A stretch of 64,000 nucleotides of DNA from Branchipolynoe longqiensis. Its lineage: Eukaryota; Annelida; Polychaeta; Phyllodocida; Polynoidae. The notes under the pieces were generated by a model. The model saw nothing but the letters and a program-made list of their open reading frames with translations, ran no database searches and was not told where the DNA came from. A program made the position numbers and the translations under genes. How positions within the stretch are numbered: position 1 is the stretch's first letter; every line of letters begins with the position of its first letter. The stretch is from positions 23,331,849-23,395,848 of the forward strand of contig CM059186.1 in assembly GCA_030323885.1 (NCBI GenBank), given 5' to 3'. Positions 1 through 12,181 of this stretch are shown piece after piece.

Positions 1-770
1 AGGGTTTGCGAGGTTTACTCATAAGAAATATTTATATTCCTAACTAAACTTGCGCCATACATGATGCATAGTAATGTAAGTTGCGCCACTAATAAATGTT
101 ACTAATTCATTAGAATTACAGACATGTTGGAGATGGGATAGACTCCACAGTAGCATTGCTATAGTAAGATTATTAACACTTTTGCTTACAAATGCTTCTG
201 CTTACATTTCAGGTTGGATGATTTGTATGAAATGGAAAAATTAGTAAGAACATGGTAGGATTTGTATAAAGATTGTCGTGCACATCCATGTACTAATTAA
301 TCTTGTTATTCTATAGTGACATAGACTGAAAAACGTACACCGGTGGTGGATGAGATGTCACACTAACAAATAACAGATCAATTCTTTCCCATAGACTTTC
401 TATTTATTTAAGTTAATTGTTTGTAGCTATGGCAAGTGCGAGCGTGCACTTGGCGTATTACGTAACGTGGCAGAGACGAGGTCTTACTCAGCGGATTGAG
501 CTGAAACTGTTTAGCTACTAGAAAAGCTATGATCTGTCACACTAATGATGGAAATGCTCTGTATTGTTAAAACTGTACAACGGAAAGCTCTGTTAATACT
601 TTTGAGCTCTGGATTTGTTTTCGGGGTAGACTAAGCAGGTTTAAGAAGTGATACTCTCAATGTGGAGACGAATGCAGGAAATCAAAGGTGGTGTATGCTT
701 TTGTTGGGATGCACCATTGAGAATGTATTGACTTTTCTTAGTTCCAAGTTATATGATCTACAATTTTTTG
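1..770. other. no gene recognised
   Basis: AT-rich sequence without a convincing open frame, RNA gene or repeat structure. I see nothing in it that I can name. Confidence 0.5.
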
Positions 771-990
771 ATATCATCACTTTTCGGAGGTGAACTGTGA
801 GGAACAGTTGGGCCAGAGAAGATGATTGTATTTTTTTTAAAGACACATAATTGATCACTTTTCGGAAGTGAACTGTAGAATCGGTTGGGCCTAGAGAAAT
901 GATTATGTGTGATGATTTCCTATTTTTTGACATATTGATTTCACTTTACAGGAGCGAGACTGTGTGGAACAGCTGGGCTAAAAAGATGAA
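771..990. repeat. three degenerate tandem copies of a 75-90 bp unit
   Basis: The unit starts near GATATCATCACTTTTCGGAG and runs through a GAACTGTGAGGAACAGTTGG-like core. It recurs near 853 and near 947 with substitutions and small indels. No coding capacity is evident. Confidence 0.55.
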
Positions 991-1196
991 ATCATATATA
1001 ACAATTTTTTAATATCATAAGCAATTAAAAAAAGAATATCATACTATTTTATTTGCTTAAACAATACAACTACAAAGCTATGTGGGCTTTACAAACCTAT
1101 ATTACACTAAACAATGTGTACTGGTAGTAATATTCAGTAAATGATTACTAAAAAACTAAAATTTCTTTGGATCTGACCAAGAAATCCTCTACAATA

Positions 1197-2122
1197 ATAT
1201 TTTTCATTTGAAGATTCTTGAACATAAAAATGTTGAATATTATCATGAAAATGTGGTTCATTTGAAAATTCATGAACATAAAAGGTTGAATATTATCATT
1301 ATTAGTGTGGTTCATTTGAAAATTCATGCACATAAATTGTTGAATATTACCATGCTGTCATGAAAGGTTGGTTCACTTGAAAATTCATGAACATAGAAAG
1401 TGTTGAATATTATCATTTGTTCATGAAAAGGTTGGTTCACTTAAAAACTTATAGATATAAAAATGTTAGATATTATCATTATTGCCTGAAAATGTTGTTC
1501 ATTTGAAAATTCATGGACATATAATGTGTCGAATATTACCATTTATGCATGAAAATGTGGTTCACTTGAAAATTCATGGACATACATATGTCATGAAAAC
1601 GTGGTTCATTTGAAAATTCATGAACATAAAATATTGAATATTGTCAGTAATTCATGAAAAGGGTGGTTCATTTGAAAATTCATGAACATAAAAGGTTGAA
1701 TATTATCATTATTGTCATGAAAGTGTGGTTCACTTGAAAATTCATGGACATATGCATGTGTTATGAAAATGTGGTTCTTTTGAAAATTCATGCGCATAAA
1801 TTGTTGAATATTACCATGTGTCATGAAAGGTTGGTTCACTTGAAAATTCAGGAACATGGAATGTTGAGTATTGTCATTAGTTCATGTAAATGTTGGTTCA
1901 CTTGAAAACTTATAGATATAAAAATGTTGGATATTATCATTATTGTCATGAAAGTGTGGTTCATTTGAAAATTCATGGACATATAATGTGTCGAATGTTA
2001 CCATTTATGCATGAAAATGTGGTTCACTTGAAAATTCATGGACATAGAAATGTCATGAAAAGGTTGGTTCATTTGAAAATTCATGGACATAAAATGTTGA
2101 ATATTACCATTTATTATCAAAC
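1197..2122. repeat. 62-bp minisatellite, about 16 copies
   Basis: The repeated core is GGTTCATTTGAAAATTCATG followed by ACATAAAA, GTTGAATATTATCATT and TCATGAAA. Most units are about 62 bp apart; some shortened ones are near 45 bp. Substitutions such as TTCATTTG/TTCACTTG are spread among copies, so the array is not freshly homogenised. Short open frames on both strands (a repeating Asn-Phe-Gln pattern on the minus strand) come from the repeat and are not genes. Confidence 0.9.
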
Positions 2123-2316
2123 AAATCATTAACTTCTGCTGTCATTGACGTTATTGAAATTGATATATGGGTCAAATTATTGTTCCTTAATGCATATTGT
2201 TATATAATCTATAGCGATAGATTTGAAGCTTGAAAAATACTTGAAGAAATGTATTATTCAAAATACTTTATTAAATAAAAATCAGATATATGTAACACGA
2301 TGAAATGTAACTTTCT

Positions 2317-2515
2317 ATGAATTGATGCTGGGATCGATAGCGACTTTTCTAGACTGGATCAAAATCATCAATATGCAGTAGTTCTGACAAGAACACTGGC
2401 ATATATAGAATTGATGGTGGGATCGATAGTGACTCTTCAAGATTGGATCGATAACATCAATATCGCAACGCGAATGCAGTAGTTTGGAAGGAGAACACTG
2501 GCATATATTTAAATG
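2317..2515. repeat. tandem duplication of a ~95-bp unit
   Basis: GAATTGATGCTGGGATCGAT near 2318 returns near 2411 as GAATTGATGGTGGGATCGAT. Both units end in AGAACACTGGCATATAT. The second copy carries a short insertion (TCGCAACGCGA). Confidence 0.8.
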
Positions 2516-3790
2516 AATGAAATAATTGACATTTCGTCCGATGGAGACAATTAACATAAAAAAATCAACGGCAACTGCTGGGGAAATGTATGATACCGCT
2601 AAAGTATATGTAAAACTTGAGCTAAAAGCTAGAAATCTATTATTATTTAATAATATAGATGCAGCCATTGTAATTTCAAAGTTTGAAGCGAACCACTGTC
2701 ATTGCTTTGTTTACCTTTTGATGCTAAGTTAACGCTGTGGGTAAATGGCATTCTGTCGTTCATGTTAATCTTGTTAAAACTGATATTTAATGTTTGATAC
2801 TTGTACAGGTGGTACAAAAAGATATTTTGAATCAATTTCTGCCTTTATTTCGACTCAAAACGACTTATTTTTGGTTAAGTCGGAGAATTTGGTTTGGTTT
2901 TGCAAGAAAATAGTCCATGAAACTAGGTCATCGATTCAAACTGCTCAAGCCTTGTTTCCTCATAGAGCTGAGATCCGCAATGTTAACTCTATGAAGACCT
3001 GTCGAGCAATCACGTGTCTACTATCGACATCTTCAGGTTTCTTCGAGTTTTGACAGCCGGAAACACTAAATAACTGGCCAAGCGTATCGATTCGAGACTA
3101 AATGGTAGTAAACCCCAAATCCGATTTGTACTAATGTAAGGTCGATGCTTTGAGACAGAAATGTACCTCCAGAGTGTCACAAGGACGTCTAAACTGTCAC
3201 AAAGTTTTAAAAAGGTCAGATTAGACTAAAAATGATCACAAATTGTTCATATGCTTCTTTACCGTATCCATTAAAAATGTTAGATTTAAGTTATTATTCA
3301 TTACTGGTTAATGGATACGATATGGGTAAATTGAGTACAACGTAGTGATGTCAACTTCTTTCCACGCTGCTAGGGCAGGTGGTAAGAAGTGAAGGGGCGG
3401 AGTACGTTGTAAAATATTCTGATAAAAAACATTGGTGGGGGAATGCAAATGTTCTACTTATGAAAAAGGTATATAGGGCCAGGTGCATGAATGTGTTTAT
3501 GTAGTTGCTGGTGGTACTTTACTCATCATAAATAGACATTGTGGTGCTAGTAGGATAGTGTGTAAGGGGCACTTGGAGCTCTACCCACTACCCCCTCCCC
3601 CCTCTGTTAGTCATGGATCACCACACACTCAGCTCAGGGCAGGTGGTGACCAAAGGGGCCACGCCACTTGGTGGTGGTGGGAAGATCACTGTAACCATGG
3701 GGACACAGGAATGCTTGATGTTCATTGGAAGAGCTGTAGATGCTTGATTCTCATTGGAGAATACGGTCAGGTGATATACTATACTGGATC
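2516..3790. other. no gene recognised; short open frames only
   Basis: Open frames of 68 to 153 codons exist on the plus strand at 2526-2732, 2790-3053 and 3483-3944. None shows a known motif, and the last one runs into a (CAT)n tract. I would not call any of them a gene from the sequence alone. Confidence 0.4.
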
Positions 3791-3873
3791 CATGTCATCA
3801 TCATCATCATCATCATCATCATGCTGCCAGTCGCAACGCGACAAAGACCGCCTTCATTACTTAACCACCGCTT
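3791..3873. repeat. (CAT)n plus conserved 50-bp module, copy 1
   Basis: A (TCA/CAT)n run is followed by a module containing GCGACAAAGACCGCCTTCAT and TTACTTAACCACCGCT. The same arrangement, with about 85% identity by eye, appears at 63637-63706. The pair looks like one end of a dispersed repeat whose borders I cannot fix. Confidence 0.65.
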
Positions 3874-4394
3874 TGTGCAGTTGTACATTTCATAAAAGCT
3901 GCTTGCAAAGTGTTGAAGTGCTGCTGGCTTTTGCAAGTTACTAGCGGCACTCTCTCAGGGAGCAAATAGAGGTCCCACACCGGCAAGAACATGTCAAGAC
4001 AGGCGCAAACTATTTGTCCCTGCAGTGGCTGGTCGGGAGATTTGGGAGTTCCATTCATCACTGCCCTTAATACTGCCATGGTAACATGGTTTTCTGTTAG
4101 GGTTTGCTCCCTTAGCCTTTGATTCTATCAAGAACCAGACCTTGTACCACAAGGCAGTGGTTTACAACTTTGCAAGGCAGGGTCGTCAAACTCCCTGAGG
4201 TATTTTAGTACCTAAGCTATCCGAGGTACTACATTACCCGCATACCACCATGTACCACGATAAATAATAAACCTGAGGGCTTGGCTCTCACTCTTCTTTC
4301 ACTCTTTATACTATTCCTTTCACTTTTTGCCTGTATTGATTTCACCATAGCCTGCCTACACAACCACAGATTCCAGCCATGGACTTTACAAGTG

Positions 4395-4760
4395 GACAAA
4401 TACTGTTGGCCTAACAGCAATTACCACCATTGGCACAATGGCATTTGCCACTGTTGGCCCAACGGGATTTGCCACCATTGGTCCACCGGCATTATGACAT
4501 GCCAACAGACAGGCAACTACAGAGCCTCCCCCATCCATCAAGCGGTAAAAAGATATGGTTGAGTAGGATGTTAAAATGTGCTTAACTAACAACCATATCT
4601 TTCCACCATTGGGCCACCATTGGCCCAACGGTAGCATATGCTGCTATGGGTGGCTTGCCACCGTTGAGCCAACGGTGGGTCAGTGGACAAAACAATGTTG
4701 GCTCAACGTCGTTTTGCTCTCATTGGCTGCCACCGTCGGCCCAACGGCTGTGTGCTGTAT
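4395..4760. repeat. cluster of short quasi-palindromes around TTGGCCCAACGG
   Basis: Variants of GCCACCATTGGCCCAACGG, including the perfect palindrome CCGTTGAGCCAACGG near 4662, recur about ten times at irregular spacing. The core is self-complementary (CCGTTGG/CCAACGG), so many small hairpins can form. No coding function is apparent. Confidence 0.6.
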
Positions 4761-4769
4761 GGGAAGCTT

Positions 4770-5358
4770 CTAGCTATCAGCCCCATCGGCCGTCCCAGTT
4801 CCAAGTGATGTCATTCATAGCCTCTGTGAATGCTGACCTCATGTTTCCCTCTGCCATGTACAACTATTTAAGCAAGGCGTGAACCTGGGTTCTGCTAATG
4901 GGAGGCATACTGACCGCCTTTAAGTGTCTAGGTGAAGCGCGGAGTGGCCCGGTCCTCTCTTCACGTCCCTTGACAGGCACCACCACTCACGGTTGAACTA
5001 CTTGACCTCATTGTCTCCTGCTACTGGTCAGCCTAGCTGTCGCCAACGTCCTCACTGCAGCCCTGCTCCTGGGCTACCCAACCCTCCTGAGGCATAGGAC
5101 TCTCCTGGTGACCAGTCGTAGCTATGACCCCAGACACACCATCAGAGGCGCAGACGTCATTGATACCAGACCAGAAGTCAACTCAAGATTCACATCCGGT
5201 CATCAAAGTCGACGAGGTCCCCCGTCAACGCCTTCACCATCGACCAACCACTGAGTGGCTACCACTGCTGCCCTGTATGTGCCTGGCACAACTACAAGTC
5301 CTCCACCTGAATGCAACCGGAAGCGCCCGCCTTCCTGAGGCCCGATGGCTCCCCGCTG
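4770..5358. other. no gene recognised
   Basis: Mixed-composition sequence with one 105-codon plus-strand open frame (5124-5441) that runs into the adjacent TIR element. It has no recognisable domain, and I regard the frame as chance. Confidence 0.4.
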
Positions 5359-5839
5359 CGGTGTCGCAGTTTGAGCACCCTGCCAGTTTGAGCGCCCTTC
5401 TGTTGCTTCTGCGCATAGAGACAACATTAATACCACCCTAACTATCACAGTAATTTGTGGTGCTTTGAAAGCAAATTTCTCTTGTTTCTATTAAATAGTT
5501 CAGATCTTTCTCTACAATTTCACATTCAGCTTTTTTTATATCAGCCAATTGGAAGTTCTTGAATTTATTTTGCGAAAATAATATTTGAGGCCATGATCTG
5601 GTAAGGCTAACACTGGCACTGACACTCAGAATATCCCAACTTTCACTATTATCTCTGTTTTAATACTTTCAGAGTAAATTGCTCTTAGGTTACATTAAAT
5701 ACTTCAGATCTTCCTCTTCAATTGCGCATTAAGATATTTTTAATCGATCCAATGAAAGCTTTAAAATCTATTTCACAAAAAAAGTATACAACCACTGTCA
5801 GGGCGCTCAAACTGGCAGGGCGCTCAAACTGCGACACCG
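5359..5839. mobile_element. MITE-like element with 40-bp terminal inverted repeats
   Basis: The left end begins CGGTGTCGCAGTTTGAGC and runs to 5398. The right end (5800-5839) is its reverse complement with one mismatch in 40. Each arm contains two copies of the CAGTTTGAGCGCCCT motif. The 370-bp core is shared with 9225-9696, whose terminal repeats are different. The core is itself a degenerate internal duplication, in which CAGATCTTTCTCT and CAGATCTTCCTCT mark corresponding points. No transposase is encoded and no target duplication is clear. Confidence 0.8.
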
Positions 5840-6045
5840 GTCATCGCCATGACTGCTGCTCTCCGTTCAGCACTCACTTCCGGTCGTCATCCAGTCCCTG
5901 GCTCGTTCACCTTCCACAGCAGGCGCCCCAATCAACGATGTACGAGACCTCGCCAAATGGCGAACTGGCGTGACTCGTGCCTATGTCCCCCCAGGTGGCA
6001 TTCTCCATGGCTACTCAGGTTCTGTCCACTTATTTAGTTAATTTA

Positions 6046-6427
6046 AACTGTGAACCTCTTAACCATTATGACATTATGTGTACGTGAATAAAGTTCTGTG
6101 TCATATAGTCCTTTGTCCGTGTTATGAATTGTTCATGTTGGTTAGTCAACATGTGTAATTCACGTGCGGTAAATACTGCCATGGCGCCACCTGCTAAATG
6201 CTTCCCATGCCCCCTACCGTCTCCTGGAGGAACTTCTGGTTGCCGGATCGACAACACATCAGTTTTACTGATCCGCAGACCCATCCCTGCAATTAAAAAG
6301 ACTTTTGACTCAATAGGGTTGAGTACCTGAGTAGTTGATTCGAACCCTGAACTACTTAATCATTATGCCATTACGTGTACATGAATAAAGTTCATGTCAT
6401 ATATCCCTTTGTCCTAGTTTTGAATTA
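6046..6427. repeat. direct repeat of ~80 bp, 300 bp apart
   Basis: 6046-6127 and 6346-6427 share the pattern AACC/AATCATTATGACATTA, TGTACGTGAATAAAGTT, TGTCATATA and CCTTTGTCC. An AATAAA lies in each copy. The 218 bp between them are unrelated to either copy. The arrangement could be a tandem unit or the ends of a small retroelement. Confidence 0.6.
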
Positions 6428-7021
6428 TGGGGAAACAGCAACATTGTGTGAAGTCTGGTATATATGCAGGAAATCATAAGACTGCCATATTGTTTTTTAA
6501 ATGAGAATATTTTGTTATATCTGTGTACATACCAAATTTATCTTAATGATAGAAGGGAGAAATAAAAACTGCGGTAATTATGTTGTCTCCATTAGGCTAT
6601 TATTTATATGAGTATTAGTTAGAATGATTGAAATCTCAGTAGGTAGTCAGCACAAAACTATGGAGTACACCAAGACTAGTCAAACTACTGTAATTTCATT
6701 AAAATATTTAAACCCCTATTTATAATTATTAAAGTTTTACGTCGATAAACAGAACATGAAGGATATCAAAAGTGGTTAAAATAATTAACATTGCACAATC
6801 CGCTGTTTGTTCATCTTAAAAAAAATAGAAGCTTTACTAATAATACTATATTAGTGTGACCATTATAACAATCTTACAATGTGACAACTATGTTATTATC
6901 ATACTCTACTTAATTCACCCGTCCTGATATTACCTTATCTGTTGCAAGAGTGGAAAACAACAACACAAACAAACTTATTGAAGAGTAATCTTCATGACGA
7001 TAGACGAGATAACAATTCCGA
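6428..7021. other. no gene recognised
   Basis: AT-rich, no open frame of note, no repeat I can pair within the window. Confidence 0.45.
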
Positions 7022-7760
7022 CTGTGCATGCACTGAAAACGGCGCTGAGAGCATAGCAAAGGCATACAGCCATTGAGTTTGCCAATACACATAGGGCAAA
7101 ATTCGATTTTATTCAAAATTGATAGAAATACACAACAATTTGGCATAAACATGTATGCACACATGCACTATAATGATCTGATGAATATATCTAAGACAAA
7201 ACTAGCCATAGTTAAACATTTTGAGCTAAGAAACATACAATTCCACACAAAACAATCAGTCACTTTAAGGCTGATATCCACATCACCATTATTAATTCAT
7301 GTTCTAAATATTAAAATGCCAAATGTGTCAACAGACACTTGTTTCAGAAAAATATATAACCAATATCTGATTAACCCTACTCATTTTCTAGTTCTACATA
7401 TGTAATTAACCATACGATATAAATAAAAACATGAATAAACTAAGTAAAACTGATTCTGGCTATGGCTCTAACCCTCCCGACTGCCCAGATTTGTCTAAAT
7501 CTAAATGCACATGGCATAAGATGTGCTGATTATATTGATGTAAATGCAATGCTGGATAAAAGATTAATATCTTAATTTATTATATATATTTTTTTAGTTG
7601 GTATTCTATGGTTCAAGCAAGAGCTGAGATGAGCTGAAACTAACACATTTCATAGCTGCACCTAGTGAATTGGCATGTGCCATGTGGTTCTCGCAGGTTT
7701 GTTTTTCTTCCATGCATCCCACAATGCACCGTGCTGTTGGAATGGCGATGTAGTCTATTG
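7022..7760 (-). repeat. dispersed ~750-bp repeat, inverted copy
   Basis: Read on the minus strand, this matches 29845-30605 over nearly its whole length. Shared landmarks include CAATAGACTACATCGCCATT, TTCCATGCATCCCACAATGC, a TTTAGATTTAGACAAATCTG-like stretch and ACTCAATGGCTGTA near the far end. Divergence is substantial, so both copies are old. Neither copy encodes a protein. Confidence 0.8.
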
Positions 7761-8325
7761 AATAACTTTGAAAATATTCTATGTAAAAGTATGCAAAATA
7801 ATTTGTGTGTGCTCACCAGTTGAAGCAAAGTATAAGATGCCATTGCTATTAAGTAGGTCATGTCACAATGTCTAAAAGTCATCACGATAATCCACTGAGA
7901 AGATTTAGGAAATAATGCTGTGCAAAAGTACGGTACCCGGTCTTCTCATATCCATAGCTTTTGTTTTTGTTTTAGCTATAGGATTTAACAGGATTTATAA
8001 AGCACATGTTATTATAACTAGTTCAGGACGTGGATAACCAGGATCGGCACCCTGGTGCTGCGCTATATAATAACTATAAACTAATTGTTTGTTGGGGTTT
8101 TACATTCCGGCAATATCTAAGGCCATATCAGGGCGGATATCTATATGCAGCTATGATGATCAGATGGTGATATATACATACAGACAAGAAGTGTCGTCGA
8201 ACATTTGTCTAATATAATTTAATGTTGCAATTAATCTACAGCAAGTATTTGACTTTTAGGGAAGAACAATGTTAGGACCCCTCTCCCGGTCTCCCTCCCT
8301 TATGATCTATCTTCCACACTAATTC
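7761..8325. other. no gene recognised
   Basis: No open frame, RNA gene or repeat pair that I can support. Confidence 0.45.
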
Positions 8326-8534
8326 GGTTGGTTGGTGGAGTTTTAGGTCCTTGCAACAGCTAAGGTCATGTCTGGACGAGTACCGACTTGTGACAGTGCG
8401 CGCGAAGGACTTTATAGTGCTGCCCCACTGGGATACCAGGTCAATGGCACCATGTCCATGACTGATATCCCATTCAGTCACATTATCCTGACACTGAGCT
8501 AACCACTCCTTCCTCTATCCTAATAATGCTGAGC
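8326..8534 (-). mobile_element. tRNA-SINE family A, fragment
   Basis: On the minus strand this carries the family body (GGATAATGTGACTGAATGGG, then the CACTGTCACAAGTCGGTAC stretch) and the GACCTTAGCTGTTGCAAGGA tail. The tRNA-like head is missing. The opposite strand begins with the GGTTGGTTGG remnant of the tail. Confidence 0.85.
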
Positions 8535-9224
8535 TAGAACTTAGTCTTAAAAGGGCCTTGCTATTCAGATGCTCTTGTGGCTAGGATCATAACATAAGAT
8601 AAGTATGGCCTTTTACTTTTGTTATCACTCCCACAACCCTGACTTGGAAGTTGGAGGAACTCTAATCAGGCTAAGCCTAATGCACATTTTATTTAGACCA
8701 TTTGTTCACCGTGAAGACTGTATGTAAACATAAGTGAATGGTGAGATGTCTGGAGCGAATTGGTAAATAAGTAACGGATAGACAAACAAGTAATAAGTAT
8801 ATTATTACAATGTTTACATATGTAGGCCAGTAGGGGCCTGTGCGGAAGTATTTAAATAAGGTCATGCAGCCACACGTTGCCTCTGCCTTGGATTCTTTGT
8901 CTATATGTTGTCGCTGTGACAGTCTATCAGTAACTTCTACATATCACAATGAGCTAATTGACATGGCTATAAACATACCTCAAAAAACGCCGCCCACTGT
9001 CCAAATTCGTTGTGAACTCGTTCAGTAACTAGCACTAGTTGTAGTTTTTTTAATGGAAAAGACCCAGCACTGCTACTAGTACCAGCATGGTCCTTTTATT
9101 CACAGAGGGCGCCACAATTCACAAGCGACCTAATTCGTCATCAGAACGAGGCTGATTACACGTCGGGTATTGGAAATTTCCATTCTCGATGTCGGACATC
9201 CGGGCACTTTTGGGGTTCACGGCT
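8535..9224. other. no gene recognised
   Basis: Contains no open frame over 65 codons and no repeat structure that I can pair. Confidence 0.4.
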
Positions 9225-9696
9225 CGCGAAGGGTAAAACAAATCCCACTCTCATAGAAACAACATTGAAACTACCCTATCTATCACAGTGATTATTGCTT
9301 TTTGGTGCTTTGAAAGCAAATTTCTGTTGTTTCTATTAAATAGTTCAGATCTTTCTCTATAATTTCATATTCAGCTTTTTTTTATCAGCCAATTGGAAGT
9401 TCTTGAATTTATTTGGCGAAAATAGTTTTTGAGGCCATGATCTGGTAAGGCTAACAGTAACACTGGCACTGACACTCAGAATATCCCAACTTTCACTATT
9501 ATCTCTGTTTTTAATACTTTCAGAGAAAATTGCTCTTAGGTTAAATTAAATACCTCAGATCTTCCTCTTCAATCGCGCATTAAGATATTTTTAATCGATT
9601 CGATGAAAGTTTTTAAATTTATTTTACAAAAATAAATCCTCCCCATAGACATAGCATTGCCGCACCACACAACACGGCGGTATTTTACCCTTCGCG
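9225..9696. mobile_element. MITE-like element sharing its core with 5359-5839
   Basis: The core (about 9250-9640) matches 5415-5785 in the same orientation. The ends differ: CGCGAAGGGTAAAA at 9225-9238 is inverted perfectly at 9683-9696. Two elements with one core but different terminal repeats suggest either end exchange or an older repeat captured twice. Confidence 0.7.
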
Positions 9697-10359
9697 GGCT
9701 AGTTTCCGGGCTTGTGACGTCATGTGCCGATGTGTAACTACTACAGAAATTAAAGGAGTAAAATTTGAAGATATTCACTTTTGAAACTATCATATTCATT
9801 TTTAACCGACTAGTGACATCGCACACTCATGTTGCACCTTTCAATGTTTATAAACATTGTGTATGCGCGCGCAGCTTGGCTGCAGAACGAAGGCACACTG
9901 CGTGGATTCTACTGACAACTTTGCTTTTGGTGTTGATGTGTGTGTGGTGATTTCTAATGTGTAGATCACTCTAAAACCCTTAAAACCTCATATACCGACC
10001 GTATATAGGGTATGCACCTACGTCACGCAAACCGGAAGTGCGGCCATTGTGGCGATAGTAACCACAATAATAACACACTGTCACACTGCAAACTCAATGG
10101 CTATGAGCAATCTTCATACAGAAAAAGTGAAATATGTATAAAACTAACCCACCTAGAAACAAATCGGTTGGTACACATATAGAAAACATGTTTACCAATA
10201 AGATTATATTAAATTTTTAAGGTTAGGGTTCTGGATTTCTATAAATTTATAATAAAATCGACGTTTTGCACTGCGCGTACCGGTGTGGTGGTTTCAGCGG
10301 GTTCCCGTGCTCAGAGGTGTCCCTCGCTTCTGCGCATGCGTCAGAATCTAATAAGGATG
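9697..10359. other. no gene recognised
   Basis: Mixed sequence. ATAAAATCGACGTTTTGC near 10250 resembles the end of the dispersed repeat at 29845-30605 but extends only briefly. Confidence 0.4.
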
Positions 10360-10586
10360 GCCGGTGTAGTAAGTTCAAAACACTACCCCACAAAAACACT
10401 ACGGTAGTGTTTTCAACCTAGGTTCAAAATACTACGGTAGTGTTTTGAACCTGGTTGATGGTAAGTTCAAAACACTACTGTGGCCACGCTCAAAACACTA
10501 TCCTTAAGTTCAAAACACTACCTTTAAGTTCAAAACACTACTCTATTTTCTTAGGGTGGAGCAGTATGTAGTAATGTGGGTCAGCC

Positions 10587-10935
10587 GGTTGCTGGATGTT
10601 GTTTAACGTCCTAGCATCATCTAAGGTCATATCAGGACGGGTATCGACTTGTGACAGTGCGCACTCATGGGACTTTATAGTGCTGCCCAACTGAGAGACC
10701 ACGCTGTCAGAACCATGACCTGATATCCCACTCAGTAACATTATCCTGACACTGAGCCAATCAGTCCTTGCCCTATCCTAATAATGGCCAGCGGCTGGCT
10801 AGGAAGTGACAAGTATAACTTTTTATGTCACTGGCTTGACTCGACCAAGGTTCGAACCCACAAACCCATGGGTTCGGATCCCCCAATCTCCCAAAGCAGG
10901 AGAGGGTTGCTCAACTCATTCGGGCATCCCATCTG
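10587..10935 (-). mobile_element. tRNA-SINE family A, near full length
   Basis: The minus strand has the tRNA-like head with an A-box region (TGCCCGAATGAGTTGAGC) and the B box GGTTCGAACC, then the body and the tail. It is nested in the composite TIR element. Confidence 0.85.
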
Positions 10936-10944
10936 CTCTTCTCA

Positions 10945-11580
10945 CAGACACAGAGACACACACAGAAACACAGACACAGAGACACAGACACAGACACACA
11001 GAGACACACACAGAGACACACACATAGACACACACATAGACACAGAGACACAGACACAGACAGAGACACAAAGACACAGTGACACACACAGACACAGAGA
11101 CACACACACAGACACAAACAAAGACACAGAGACACACACACAGACACACAGAGACAAAGACACAGTGACACACACACAGACACAGAGACACACACACAGA
11201 GACACACACACAGATACAGAGATACACACACACACAGACACACACACAGACACAGAGACACATACAGAGACACACACAGAGACACACACACACAGACACA
11301 CACAGACAAAGAGACACACACAGAGACATGGAGACACACACAGAGACACACAGACACACACATAGAGACACACAGACACACACAGAGACAGAGAGACACA
11401 CACATAGACACAGAGACACACATACAGACACAGAGACACACACACAGAGACACACACACAGAAACACAGAGACACACATACACAGAGACAGACACACAGA
11501 CACACACAGAGACACACATGGAGACACAGAGACACACACACAGACACACACACACAGACACACACATAGACACACACACA
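10945..11580. repeat. (CACAGA)n-type microsatellite, ~640 bp
   Basis: Nearly pure ACACAGAGACACACAGACAC variants. All frames on both strands are free of stops over long stretches, giving open frames up to 254 codons (Cys/Val/Ser on the minus strand, His/Thr/Asp/Arg on the plus). These are artefacts of the repeat. Confidence 0.95.
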
Positions 11581-11605
11581 GGGAGGGAGTGAGGCATGAC
11601 GTTTG

Positions 11606-11845
11606 ACGTTTGTGGTGCACACGCCGCAGTGCTATCAGCGTATAGTACTAATACGTGCTTCAAACGCCGCAGCACTATCAGCGTATACTATTATACGTGC
11701 TTCAAACGCCGCAGCACTATCAGCGTATACTAATACATGGTGCACACGCCGCAGCGCAATCAGCGTATAGTACTAATACGCTCTTCAAACGTCGCAGGGC
11801 TATCAGCGTATACTACTAATACGTGCTTCAAACGCCGCAGCAGGG
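11606..11845. repeat. ~48-bp tandem array, about five copies
   Basis: The unit contains ACGCCGCAGCACTATCAGCG followed by TATACTACTAATACGTGCTTC. Some units read GGTGCACACGCCGCAG instead. The same unit family forms an array at 39913-40065, inside a different TIR element. Confidence 0.85.
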
Positions 11846-12021
11846 TCAGCTAATGTTTTGAACTTGGGTAGTGTTTTGAACGTACGTAGTGGTAGTGTTT
11901 TGAACTTAACAGTAGTGTTTTGAACCTAAGTTCAAAACACTACCGTCGTGTTTTGAACGTAGGTTCAAAACACTACCGTAGTGTTTTGAACGGCGTAGTG
12001 TTTTGAACGTCCTACACCGGC

Positions 12022-12181
12022 TCAAAATACGTTTGAGCACGCGAACGCCAGCACGCGCCTCTCCTCCAATGAGGTATGGTATTTCAAAATGGCTTTGGGG
12101 TGGTCATGCTAAACCAATCAGAGGGCTTGTTTCATATGATAAACAATTCAAAATGGCTACTGCCTTGGCAGATTGCTGTAG
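12022..12181. other. short spacer without gene
   Basis: 160 bp between the composite TIR element and the next MITE. A CAATCAGAGGGCTTG stretch is present, but there is no gene. Confidence 0.4.

Larger units (their letters stand above)
10360..12021. mobile_element. composite TIR element with subterminal GTTCAAAACACTAC arrays
   Basis: The left end GCCGGTGTAGTAAGTTCAAA is inverted at the right end (GTTTTGAACGTCCTACACCGGC). Inside each end (10371-10542 and about 11850-12012) the 14-bp motif GTTCAAAACACTAC recurs six or more times, in both orientations, partly head to head. Subterminal motif arrays of this kind are typical transposase-binding regions in cut-and-paste elements. The middle holds a SINE (10587-10935), a long CA/GA microsatellite and a 48-bp tandem array. 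There is no transposase gene, so the element is non-autonomous. I see no clear target duplication. Confidence 0.8.

Noticed and set aside
10911..11675. Open frames up to 254 codons on both strands
   Set aside because: They are produced by the CACAGA microsatellite, which lacks stops in most frames; composition is restricted to a few residues.
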